NCBI RefSeq assembly: GCF_037176765.1
Contig: NC_090021.1
Location: 147,679,074-147,743,073, forward strand
Length of the DNA stretch: 64,000 nucleotides
Reading direction: 5' to 3'
From: Anolis sagrei
Taxonomy: Eukaryota > Chordata > Lepidosauria > Squamata > Anolidae
Position 1 is the stretch's first letter; each line of letters begins with the position of its first letter. Below the pieces are notes generated by a model. It was not told where the DNA came from. It saw only the letters and a list, made by a program, of their open reading frames with translations, and ran no database searches. Shown piece by piece: positions 21,746 to 34,200 of the stretch. The translations under genes and the position numbers were made by a program.

Positions 21746-21960
21746 CCTGAAATGATTTCTGCTAATTCCCAGGTCAATGGTTTTAAGAATTTGAACCCAT
21801 TTGCAAAAGTTTTATTTTGGGTAATAATTGGACAAAGTAAAGAGTAATCCAACAGTAACATTCAATAGCTGGAGAAGAAAAACAACATTTGAAGGTAAGG
21901 AAGTGGGGCATAGTTTATTCAACCTGATAAACAAGGCAAATAAATGATTTGCCAAAGGCA

Positions 21961-22080
21961 ATCTATCACCTGGTCTAGTGCATGTGTACAAAATATAAGG
22001 ACATCCTATGTCAGTTGTCATTGCTGAAATCATACTGCAACCTTCATTGCAGGTGCTGCAGAAAACTGTTTCCTGGAGAA
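21961..22080 (+). promoter_or_regulatory. Gene B proximal promoter / 5' UTR
   Basis: A TATA-like AAATATAAGG at 21991-22000 lies about 85 bp before the ATG. The stretch GTACAAAATATAAG and the later CAACCTTCATTGCAGGTGCT are both found upstream of gene C on the minus strand (59345-59410). This conservation between distant paralogs supports a shared core promoter and 5' UTR. I cannot place a start site. Confidence 0.4.
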
Positions 22081-22263
22081 ATGGATTGGATACATCCGAT
22101 TACAATATTTTTCCTAATTACCCTTATAATTTTGCTGGTTTTAAAAATGGGCCATTTCTGGAATAACAGTTCCCAAAATCTTCCACCGGGTCCGAAGCCT
22201 TTACCAATCATTGGAAATCTTCACATAATAGATCAGAAGAGGCCTCACAGAACAATGTTGAAG
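22081..22263 (+). CDS. CYP2K-like: Gene B exon 1 (start, membrane anchor)
   Basis: This 183-bp exon encodes [20 protein letters not shown], a hydrophobic ER signal anchor, followed by the proline-rich hinge and RTMLK. The donor is GTAATA. The ATG context GAGAAATGG has A at -3 and G at +4, a good vertebrate start. Confidence 0.93.
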
Positions 22264-25200
22264 GTAATATTTTCTCTTCTTTTTGTGGAAGGAAAAAGTC
22301 CACCAAGTTATACCTTTTTTGAGCCACATTAGAACAAATCCTAAAATTGGTATACCTGGCAATGTTAAAATCTGTGTCCCATGTTATTTTCACAGTGTTT
22401 ATATAATGCTATGCAGTTGTTATTCATTGTAGACTGAGTGTGGACTCAGATAATCCAGTTCAAAGCAGATATTGTGAATTTTCTGCCTTGATATTCTGGT
22501 TATATGGCTGTGTGAAAGAGTCTGTAGTCTTCCTACTCCAGTTCTTTCCATGTCCTTTTTAAGTCATGTCTTAAAATTCTCTGGAAATTTTCTAGATGTA
22601 TAACTCTAATGAACAGTGATATTCGAGGATAAGTATATGGAATAAGGATTGCTGCTGTTTTTTTACACACGATAAAAATGTCTTAAAGAAATAAAAAAAA
22701 TCCATAGAACCACAATACAGATCTGAATGTCAACTTTGAACATATATTTCATTCCAGTTGTCAAACGTTTATGGTCCCGTCTTCAGGATCCAAATGGGAT
22801 TCCAGAAAATGGTAGTGTTGAGTGGGTATGAGATGGTGAAAGAGGCTCTGGTGAACCAGGCTGACGCATTTGCTGAGAGGCCCATCATCCCATTCTTTAA
22901 AGAATTTTCAAAGGGCTTAGGTGAAGTATTTTGTTTTATATAATTGTTGTTGAAGTCCAAAACCCATTCTTAAGAATTGTGAACCGAGATAATAAATAAT
23001 TGATACAACTGTTGCTATAACTTTACTATATACAGGCCATCTCAAGTTACAAGCAAGATTGGTTCTGCATGTTTGTTCTTAAATTGAATTTCAATTTGTT
23101 TGTAAGTAGGAAGAGGTAAATTTTGAAGTGTAACAGTTGTATCAATTATTTATTATCTCAGTTCTTTCAGCCCATTTTTTTTATTTATTAACATTTATAT
23201 TGTAAATATTATTATGCTTAGTATTTACAAGTAATTGCAATTCCATCAACCAGAGATATGCTACAGTATTACAAGTAACCAAATAATCTTAGGGCCTCTC
23301 TCACATTAAGGTAAGCTAACATTATGTGCTAGTATATTAAAGTATTTTTACAAAGAACCCATGATAGGTTCGCCTTAGGGTTACCATAAGTTGGAACCAT
23401 ATTGAAGGCACACAACAACAATTCAAGCAACAAAGATCACATTACTAATGCAAGTGACTCAACATTTCTTAATGATCACTACAGTTGTCCTCCTTGCTCC
23501 TTTTACGGCATGTCTATGGTTTTCAGTCTACAAAGCTACACTTTCCCCTCTCCAACTCAATACAAAAACTATACAGTTTGGAGATCCCATAAAGATTTTG
23601 ATTGGCTTTTGGTCCTCAATCTAATAAATGTAAGTGTTGGATTCACAGACACCTTAAAGGGCCTGACTCAAAAGTGGCTTCAAAACAGAGTTTATTAAAA
23701 CAAAGGAAAAGGAACGCAGAGGTACTAAATGCAGTGCCACTGGTCAAAACTCAAGAAACAAATCAGACCTGGTCCAAAAAGGTTAACAGAAATATAATCC
23801 AGGTTAACTGGAATAGGGAAAAGAAAAACAAATCAAACAAGGTGCTCTGAGGCAAAACAAAAAGGCACAGTACACAACTGGTTAACAAAAAAAGAGAGGC
23901 CACAGCAAGAGAAGCGTCATCAAGCAAAGTCCAGGGTCGAGCGGGAGAAATCCGAAACAGCGCTGCTCCAATGTCTGCAGAAGCAGCGTATTTAGCCAAA
24001 CCGGTCCAGGTCCAGGAAGGGTTAAGTCCACATTCACGAGAAGCCAATCCGGGTCAATAACATGTGAACGAACAGGAGGTCCAAACTGCAGATCCTAAAC
24101 CAACAGCAAACACGAAACAGGCAGCAACAAATCTACAAGAATCTTTTCCAATACACAGCACCCAACACACGAACTCTCATCAACACCTTGCCTTCTGCAA
24201 GGACCCATCACCCCTGAACCCACTTTTATTTACAAATCATCATCAGAAGGTGAACTGACCACCGCCCCATCATTATCCCCCACAGCTGCTCCCAGCTCTT
24301 CACGTGAATTCCCTTGTCCTTCCCTCCAATTCCTCCATCTCCTGTCAAGACATCGGTCCCCCCCCCCCCAAGACTCAGTTGGATCCTCTAATTGCCAGTC
24401 TTCACCCCCAGAGAACCCCATAAAAGCATCAGTAGTTGTTGGCTCCTCACAAATAGCTTGCACTTCTCTTATCTTAGTCCAATCTATGGTGTCTCTTTCT
24501 TCTCCTTCGCTCATTGACCCATCATCCCCAAAGAATCCCTCAAACGGCTACTCATCCGTAGGTGCTGTAAGTATGTCCTGAATCCTCTTCCTCTGCTGCT
24601 CATCATCAGATTCCTGCTCCCGAGTAACCCTTTTTCCCCTTCTGGCACCCATACTACTGTTCGTAACGTTACTCACAGGCTCTACTACAACAATAAGCAA
24701 CCACATTAAGTTTTTCATTCCTTCTTTCCATTGAGACAAGTACATTAAAAGGCAAGAGTAAAAACAAGCTTTGTTTCACAGATCACCACAACCAAAGTGA
24801 CTGAGATAATATAGATCAGCGGTCCCCAAGGTTTTTAAACAGAGGGCCAGGTCACAGTCCCTCAAACTGTGGGAGGGCTGGATTATAATTTGAAAAAAAC
24901 GTGAATGAATTCCTATGCACACTGCACACATCTTATTTGTAGTGGAAAAAACACGTAAAAACAATACAATAATTAAAACCAAGAACAATTTTAACAAATA
25001 TAAACTTATTAATATTTCAATGGGAAGTGTGGGCCTGCTTTTGGCTGATGAGATAGGATTGTTGTTGTGTGCTTGCAAGTCGTTTCAGACTTAGGTTGAC
25101 CCTTAGCGAGGGCTGAGTAAATGACCTTGGAGGGCCTTAGTTTGAGGGCCCCTAATATAAACAATGAGAAAATGGACAGATTTATAAATGGGAAAACAAT

Positions 25201-28200
25201 TGATTTTGTAGGTGATTTTTTGAAAATCAAAAAGTCACATATTCAGCTTATTATAATACTGAATAAATGCAAGCAGAACTATACATTGAACTTTGAATGT
25301 TTTTTTTCAGGTGTTATTTTTGCTCATGGTGAGAACTGGAAAGTGATGCGGAGGTTCACCTTATCCACACTTCGGGATTATGGAATGGGCAAGAGAACCA
25401 TAGAGGACAAAATTGTTGAAGAGTGCAATGTCCTGACAAAGAAACTGGAATCTTATGAAGGTTGGTTGGTTTTTCCTTTTGATGCTGAAGATCAGGGGTG
25501 CTCAAACATTTTTAGCTGAGGGCCAATTCACAGACCTTCAGAGTGATCGGGGGCTGGACTATAGTTTGAACAAAAATGAATGGGCTCCTATGAACACCAC
25601 TTATCTTAATTGTAGTGCAAACAACAACAAAAAAAACATGAAAGAATAATATAACATTTAAAATGTACAACAATTTTAACCAACATAAACTTACTAGATT
25701 TTCATTGCCTGGCTTATCAGCATGCCGATTCAACAGGGGAAAGCTTTGGCCACACAACTTACCCCCGTTGCCTCCCCATTGCTGCATTACCCATGGAATC
25801 CCGCCAGAAGTTCCTCTGCGTCATGGGATGGGAGCCAGTGGGCACTGTGGGTAAACTATGACTGAACTACCATATGCCGCTGAAGAAAGCTCCGTCTGAT
25901 GAGGTCGATGGTCTAAAGTTTAGGGCAGGGCCAGGAGAAATGACATTTGGGGGGCTGCATCCTACCTACAGGGCTTAATTTGGGAACCCCTGCTCTGCTG
26001 AAAAGGCTAAGCCTCTGGGGCTGGATCTACACTGCCCTATATCTCAAGATCTGATCCCAGATTATTTGCTTATCCCAGATTATGTGTCAGTGTAGACTCA
26101 TATAATCCAGTTCAAAGCAGATAATCTGGGATCACATCCTGGGATATAGGGCAGTGTCAATCCAGTCTGGAACATTCATTCCAAAGATTGTCCTGGAAAA
26201 GTTGAGTCTAGGCTGTGTCTACACAGCCAGAATAAAATGGACTCACCACTCAGGCTGGATCTACACTGCCATATAATCCAGGTTCAAAATACAGATAACT
26301 GCATTGAAGTGGATCACATGGCAGTGGAGACTCGTATAATTCAAGTAAATGTCGTTAATCTGCAACTTCAAACTGGAAGTTATGGCAGTGTAGATCCTGC
26401 CTCAGTTATGGATCTGTGGGTCAGATACTTGGCACATCTGCTACATCCAGCTATTAACCTGCATCAAGCGAGCTACAGAGTTTCCAGGCATGTTGGGGAC
26501 TTGGACAGGTGGATTTGGCCCAATCCACTGTCCACATCACCAAAAAGTTTAAGGGCATATCACTTGCTGAGATAATGAACGATGTGACCAGAAACGTGCT
26601 GTTGTCTGTAAGCCTCTGGAAGAGAGCTGCTTGCTGGTAGGGAGGGGGTTGCTCCCATGCTTCCCTAGACTGGCCAAGCATGTGAACAGCCAAAGGATTC
26701 CCGTGACTGTGTCAGATCAGCCCCGAAGCCCTTTAAACTGAGTTTTCCGATGAGTGTAGCCAAGGCCTATGTCAACATGGTTTAAGTACACTCAAGTGTT
26801 CCCAAGATACTTGAAATCTTTGGAATAGTTCCTTGCTAACATAATCCTAAATATATCAGTACCTAGACTTGGTTTCTAAAACGAACACAGCATATACAGG
26901 GAAAGCTGACTCAGGGATCTTAAATCTATGAAAAGGAAATTTAAGGTTGATATTCTTTTATAATTTTTGTTCAAATTCTATATTTGCTGTCTAGGGAAAC
27001 CATTTGAGACAACTACAATCATGAATGCAGCTGTTGCCAACATTATAGTATCCATAATACTTGGCAGGCGGTACGAATATGAAGATCCTACATTTCAAAG
27101 ATTACTGCAGTTATTTAATGAAAATGTCCGGCTTTTTGGAAGCCCTTCAGTCCTGGTAGTCTTGGTTTATTTTTTCACCCCCAAAAGTATTGCTAGTCTA
27201 GATAGCGTGGGCTGAAAGTGAGCTTTTCATATGGTTTTGTAATTCTGAAAAATACAGAATCTGAAAGTTGAAGAACTAAATAATTTCCCCATATGTCACA
27301 GGATCAATTCACATATGGCAGAGGACCAAACTGGTTACTGAACTAATTTGGTGTTTCATCCAGAACTATTTATTTATTTATGGCATTTATATGCCGCCCT
27401 TCTCACCCCGAAGGGGACTCAGAGCAGCTTACAAGATATATATACATACAATATATTATATTATTAGCATAGCACAATATCAGTATGATATATTACTATA
27501 TTGTACTATACCATTATATTGTAACATTATTAGTAATATTACATGTAATATAAATATATATAATTATAATATTTATTATTATTAGTTTTACATTGTATTA
27601 CATTAGAATATTATAAATATTATATGTATATACAGAATACTATACTATACTATACTATATTATCTTATAAGCATAGCACAGGAGACAAGGTGGAGCTCTG
27701 GTCCAGAGAAGCAGTTGGTATTTTGGTATATGGATAAGGAGTATAGTCCTATTAGTTCTTCTGGACCTCTCAATGTCATAATATGCTACTGAATTATCTG
27801 GATGCTTGGTGTGTTGCATTGGATTTGATATTTTCTGAGCTTGTATTCAGAACTGAATGCCTCTGCTTCTTTTGTAGTGTACTTCATCTTGCCCAACCCA
27901 AGGGTCCTTCCACACCGCCATATAACCAAAGCTGGCAGTGATGCAGTGTGTTTGTGCAACTAAGGGCCCTTCCTCACAGCCGTATAATCCAGAATATCAA
28001 GGCAGATAATCCAAAAGATCTGCTTTGAACTGGGTTATCTGAGTCCACACTGCCATATAATACAATTCAATGTGGATTTTATACAGCTGTGTGGAAGGGG
28101 CTGAAGCTGACAGAGAGTTCTTGAGAGATTTCTAGACAACTTACTCAAGTCACCAGGTGTCTAATTAAGCATTGTCTCCTGTTTAATTAATGCTTGTTGT

Positions 28201-31200
28201 TGTTCATTCGTTCAGTCATCTCCGACTCTTCGTGACCTCATGGACCAGCCCACGCCAGAGCTCCCTGTCAGCCATCACCACCCCCAGCTCCTTCAAGGTC
28301 AGTCCAGTCACTTCAAGGATGCCATCCATCCATCTTGCCCTTGGTCGGCCCCTCTTCCTTTTACCTTCCACTTTAATTAATTAATTTAATTAATTCTGGG
28401 ATTAGCATAATCTCTCCATTGCTCTGCAACGCCAATTCCTCATAAGCATAGCACAGTTGTTGTTAGGAGCTGGAGATTCCTGTCAGTCTGAATCTGCTGA
28501 CTCCAGTAGGTGAATTATGAGAGCATCAGACAACAGTTGTTAGTAGCTTTCTGCATCAATTCAAGATGATGCTACTAAACAACCAAGACTGCAGTACATT
28601 AGGGTGTCCCTTGTTTTGTGCTTCTGTAGATTGTGCATTTGTAGAACGCAAATATACAGTAGACACTTAGGGCCGTTCCACACAGCCATATAACACAGAC
28701 TATCCAGGCAGAAAATCCCATAATATCTGCTTTGAACTGGGTTATCTGAGTCCACACTGGCATGACTCCAGTTGAAAGCAGATAATATGGGATTCTATTC
28801 AGATGTGTGGAAGGGACCTATACCTGAGTCCACACTGCCATATAATCCAGTTCAATGTGGATTTTATACAGCTGTGTGGAAGCCCCCCCACCCTCCTTGG
28901 TTAACTGGTACCTATGGGGATTGATAGATGCTGGATAAATGTTATTTCTAGTTGCTTGCGAGTTGCTATTAAAAATAGGCCTAAATAGTACTAAACTTGA
29001 TGCTATATCATATCATTAACACTGTATTGACTTGCTATTATTATTCAAATAAAGTAATTAAAAGCAAATAAAGACAAACTTAACTTAATGGAAAACTAAA
29101 ACTTGATATAATTTTCTTTATTTCAAGTATTGTTTCTTCAAATTTCTGTCAGTTGCTTGTGAATTTGGGTGCCTTGAGATTCTACTATATATTGAAAGTA
29201 TTTAAAATATTTGCCTGAAAGAATATCTTTTTTCAGGAAACTTTCTTTTTCTTTGCCATGTTTCAGTTCTACAACATGTTTCCTGCTCTTGGTTTCCTAT
29301 CTGGCGGTCGAAAAACTTGCCTTGATAACAGAAAGGAGGTTTTTACTTTCATAGAGGCTACATTCATAAAACGCCTCAAAGAGCTTGATGAAAATGACCA
29401 GCGGAGCTTAATTGATACCTTTCTTATCCGGCAGCAAGAGGTAAGGAAGTCTTTTCAAGGGGAGGGATCAGGCCCGTAGCCAGGATTTCGTTTCGGGGGG
29501 GGGGGGGGAGCTAAAAAAATTTCAGGGGGTTTGTGGGGGCTGAGTTTTGGGGGGGCTGAGTCTGAGTGAAAGAGGGTCTAGCCTAGCAAACCTTTTGTAT
29601 CATTACCCCAATACCCCCATGCATATGGGATATATTGAGTATGGTGATCAGATCATGATATGAATAAACATAACAGTTTAAATAATGCACCAGTAAGGCC
29701 TTCTTGCGAACCACCATGAGAATTTGGGGGGGGGGGGCGCTGAAGCCCCCCGAGGCCCCCCCACCACCCCCGGCTGCATGCCTAGGAGGGATGCTGACAT
29801 TTTCATATGAACAACCCCAACATTTTCTAAATATTCTTATGTCTGCTAACAGTAAGGGTTTTCTGCTAATTCATCACAAAAATATAGAATAATAAAGATA
29901 GCACCCTATTAACCAGATATGCATGTGAGCCTGTGTGTATGTACTTTTCAAGACATTGCAAGGATGGGTGTTCATCTCCTTCCTCTTCAGTGCCCAACCT
30001 CACCCCACTTACTCAACAATTTCAGAGACCTCACACAGCTATTCAATGCTTCATGGGGAGCATGCAAGACTGCAGAAATGGATCCTTGTAGCTAGACGTG
30101 AAATGGTGGCATTGTTGGCGCTGAAGAAGCATATAGAGTAATTAGAGACAGAGGGAGCCTCATTCCTTCTCTCTTGTTTTCACCTCTGTTTCTTAAGATT
30201 TATATAACTCAAGGCAACTCTACTCTGATATAGATGCCAAATATTCCTATGGACCTTAGGGCTGTGATTTGTTGAAGTCCTTCTGGGGTCTCAGCACTAT
30301 TATTTATTTTTATTATTTGGGGTTCTTGTACCCCGCCCTTCTCACCCCGAAGGGGACCCAGGGCGGCTTACAGCTGCAAGGCGCACTTAGACGCCTGCTA
30401 CACAAACAATCATCACAAAAAAATATAACAGTACAAATTCCCACAATTCAACATTATCCAATAAAATCAGTAAAATGATAAAATCAGTAAAAACAATACA
30501 AACCTGGATCTTCCTCCTACCCATCAGTGTACAATTAACTCAAAGATCTGTTTTGGTTCCATTTCGACAATCCTGCCGATCTTACACATCTGATTGTCTT
30601 ATTTGGTTGTCACTACTGCCATACGACCTCATCACACAGGACTACATTCAGCGGCATCCACCAATTTAGCCCCAGTCACCCACCAAGTCAGCCAGCTCCT
30701 ATCAGATGATGCCAGCGCACCTCTGTGACTAAAGGAGCGCAGAGTCGGTGCATGCCGCTACCAGGGTAACACGGGTGGGCTCCCGTTTTGTCAGTGGAAT
30801 CCATGGGAGGAAGATGTGTGCTCCACATGCGCTCATGCTTATTTCCATCTGATTGCCCTCAACTGGAGCCGAGTGATGCTTATGCATGGGATGCCAGGTT
30901 CCCTACCCCTCTCTATCTTCACATCTTGAAACCCCTTTGTGACTTTTGGCCCATGCTGTATAATAAATTGATATTAAATAGTAAATTTTAATGCAATGTA
31001 TCCAAGGTCTCTACTCTTTCCATCTCCATGAATGTCGTCTTTCTCCTATTTCTCATTATTTCTTTTGACATATGCACATGGAAGATTGTCCCCCCTTTTG
31101 TTTTAAGCCATAGTTTCTTTTTTCAACATAGGAGAAGACCAACAATGTTAATGGATATTTCCATAACGAAAATCTAAAAACTCTTGTGGCTAATTTATTT

Positions 31201-34200
31201 GGTGCTGGCATGGAGACCACTTCCACCACCCTGCGATGGGCCCTTTTGCTCATGATGAAGCACCCAGAAGTTCAGCGTGAGTTCCCTTTGTTGACATTAT
31301 TCCAGTAGACCTTTATTTCCATTCTGCATAAGAATTAGGACAATTGAAGTAAATGTGTGGAAATGTAGCTATAGCTGTCTGTTACTGCAATACAAAAGGA
31401 GGCAGGGAAAAGAGGAGTGGCGGTTTCTTCTAACAAGTTCCATGTTAAAAGAGTTTCTGAGTTGGGTCCTATATGAAGGGAAAGATAGGATATCAGTTAA
31501 GCAATAAATGAAATAATATACCCTTCTCAGCACTGAAGGATATGGTGGAAACTTATTTGCCTAGAGAAGGTCATAAAGGGCATTTAGGATTTCAGCTACT
31601 AGAAAGAATTGCTCTGTTTTCTAGGTAAGGTCCAAGAAGAAATTGCTGTCACTGTTGGGTCTGCTCAGCCACGGTCTGAACACCGAAAAAAAATGCCATA
31701 CACAGATGCAGTAATTCATGAAGTTCAAAGATTTGCTAATATTCTCCCAGGCAACGTGCCACGTGCAACCACTATGGATGTTACTCTTAAAGGCTACTTC
31801 ATTCCAAAGGTGATTGGATTACTGTTCAAGCAACATATCATATTTCAGTGCATAGTAGTCACACATTTCCCATTTTTTCAATCAAAAATTACACATGAAA
31901 AAAATCTGATTCTGTTTGTTTCTTTGTTTGTTTTAAACTGCAGAGCCATTTGGGGCTGATTTTCCCTTCCTTCCTCCTTTCTTTGAAGGCAAGGCAGTTT
32001 CGAAATTATAAAATAGAGGACTCTTGTCCCATTTCTCCTTCCACTGAGACCTTAGGGCAGTTTAAAAAATCTGGACCATTAATCGTCCTTCCTTCCTCCT
32101 ATCTCTAACAAACTCCATTCCAGGTTTTGTAAAGCCTCTAAGGGAGGAAGGAGAAGGGAAGAGAGTGGAGCTTCGAAGATTTCCATTTTATAGTTTTTAA
32201 ATGGAGAAAGACAGAAGGAAGGGAGAAATCAGCTGCAAAGGAAAACAAAAATATAATTTTTAGCATCCAAAACATGGCGATTTAACTCTTACTTGGTGGC
32301 AACTATTATGCAATTAAATACGGATAATTTAAAAAAAATGAGCACCAGATTCTGCTAGTAAAAGATAATTAAATCTAATTTTGTTTCATATCGTCTTGAA
32401 GATTTTCTAGCAATTTTTAGCACCCAAAACATGGCGATGCAATTATGCAATTATTATAATTATGAAATGAAATATGGATAACTTTTTTAAAAAACTTTTG
32501 AGAATCTGCCAGTAAAAGATAACTAAATCTAATTTGTTTCATATTGTCTTGAAGATTTTCTAGCTGCAAGATATTCTAGCTAACTCATATCTTAATTCTT
32601 CTGTACTGAGACATTTCCTGCAATATATGTGAAGGCAATTTTATTTTTTAAGGATTTCAGTAGAGTCCTATATGTAATTGTATTAAAATAACCAATCGCT
32701 TTGACCTTACAGGGGACCCACATCGTTCCATTACTGTCCTCTGTGCTCCACGATGATTCTCAATGGGAGAAACCACTTAAGTTCTATCCTGAGCATTTTC
32801 TCGATTCTGAAGGGAACTTTGTTAAGAGAGATGCCTTCATGCCTTTCTCTGCAGGTAGTACCTTTTATGTGTCCAGAGTGGACTCCATTCACTCATGTTA
32901 ATTTGGTGTACAGATTGTTCCAGGGGACCTTTTGTGGGTAATCGTTTCCCTCCCTAGGCCACTCATTCAGTTCTGCAATGGGATACCCTGGCCACTTCGT
33001 TCTCAACAGTGTATAAGGAAAGGATTTTTCCTCGGGACAGTGAGGTGGATTTCATTCTAGTGGGCAACCAAACATTACCAGAGGATCTTGTTGAAAATTC
33101 CATTATATAAAAAATATGATGGTTTCACCAGTTAGTACAGATGGCACTTCCAACTCTGGAAATATGTGGTGAAATGGCGAGATGAAAGAGAACAGTGGGA
33201 AAATGTGATAAGTTGTAAGAATTTCATGGAAAAGAAGAAAAATACAATTATCACTGAGCACAAGCTAGAACTATTCTTCCATGCCAAAAATATGGTATAC
33301 AAGGACTTGTCTCCTTGTAAGCCGCCACAACTCTCTTCGGGGAGATGGTGGCGGGATATGAAATAAAGTTATTATTTCAATCTAGTGGGCAACCAAACAT
33401 TACCAAAGGATCTTGTTTAAAATTGCATGTTATAAAAACAATTAAGGCTCTGCCAGTTAGTACAGATGGCACTTGCGACTCTGGATATATGTGGTGAAAT
33501 GGAGAGATGAAGGAGAACAATTACAAATTGTAATAAATTATAAGAATTTAATTGAAAGGAAGAAAACTACAAATATCACTGAGCACAAGTTCCATGTTAA
33601 AAAAAATATGCCATACAAATAAACGACAAATCCATTTTTCCATCCATTTTCTGAACTTTTCTAATTGAATAATATCTTAAACAAATTATACAGCCTCAAA
33701 TGTCACATTCAGACAACTCTTAGGGATTAGGGGGCTTCATCTGTCTCCATAGGACCTTGGAGAGGTTAACTACTCTGCAGCACTCTACCAAAAATATTTT
33801 TAAGCATTTATTTCACCATCAAATATCTCCAGGTGATTCAGGAAAAGTCCAGATGGGAAACCTGGGGAAAATAACTGAAGAGATTATTTAAAAAATAAAG
33901 TGAGGTAGCTATAACCTGACTAGAAGCAAACAAGGGAGAAATCCTCAGGAGGAATGCAAACGTCTACTATCCAAGAAGCACCATGTATTTTTCAAATGGT
34001 GCTCCTCCAAGTGTTTTGGATGTCGACTCCCAGAAATCCCAGCCCATTTACCAGCTGTTTAAATCCTAAAACAATTTTCAATGATTATTGGAAGTCTCAA
34101 AAGTAGATTTTTGTATTGCTGCTAATCGTGATTGTTGTTTACAGGTCGTAGGCAGTGTGCAGGCGAGACCCTTGCCAAAATGGAGCTTTTCCTATTCTTT

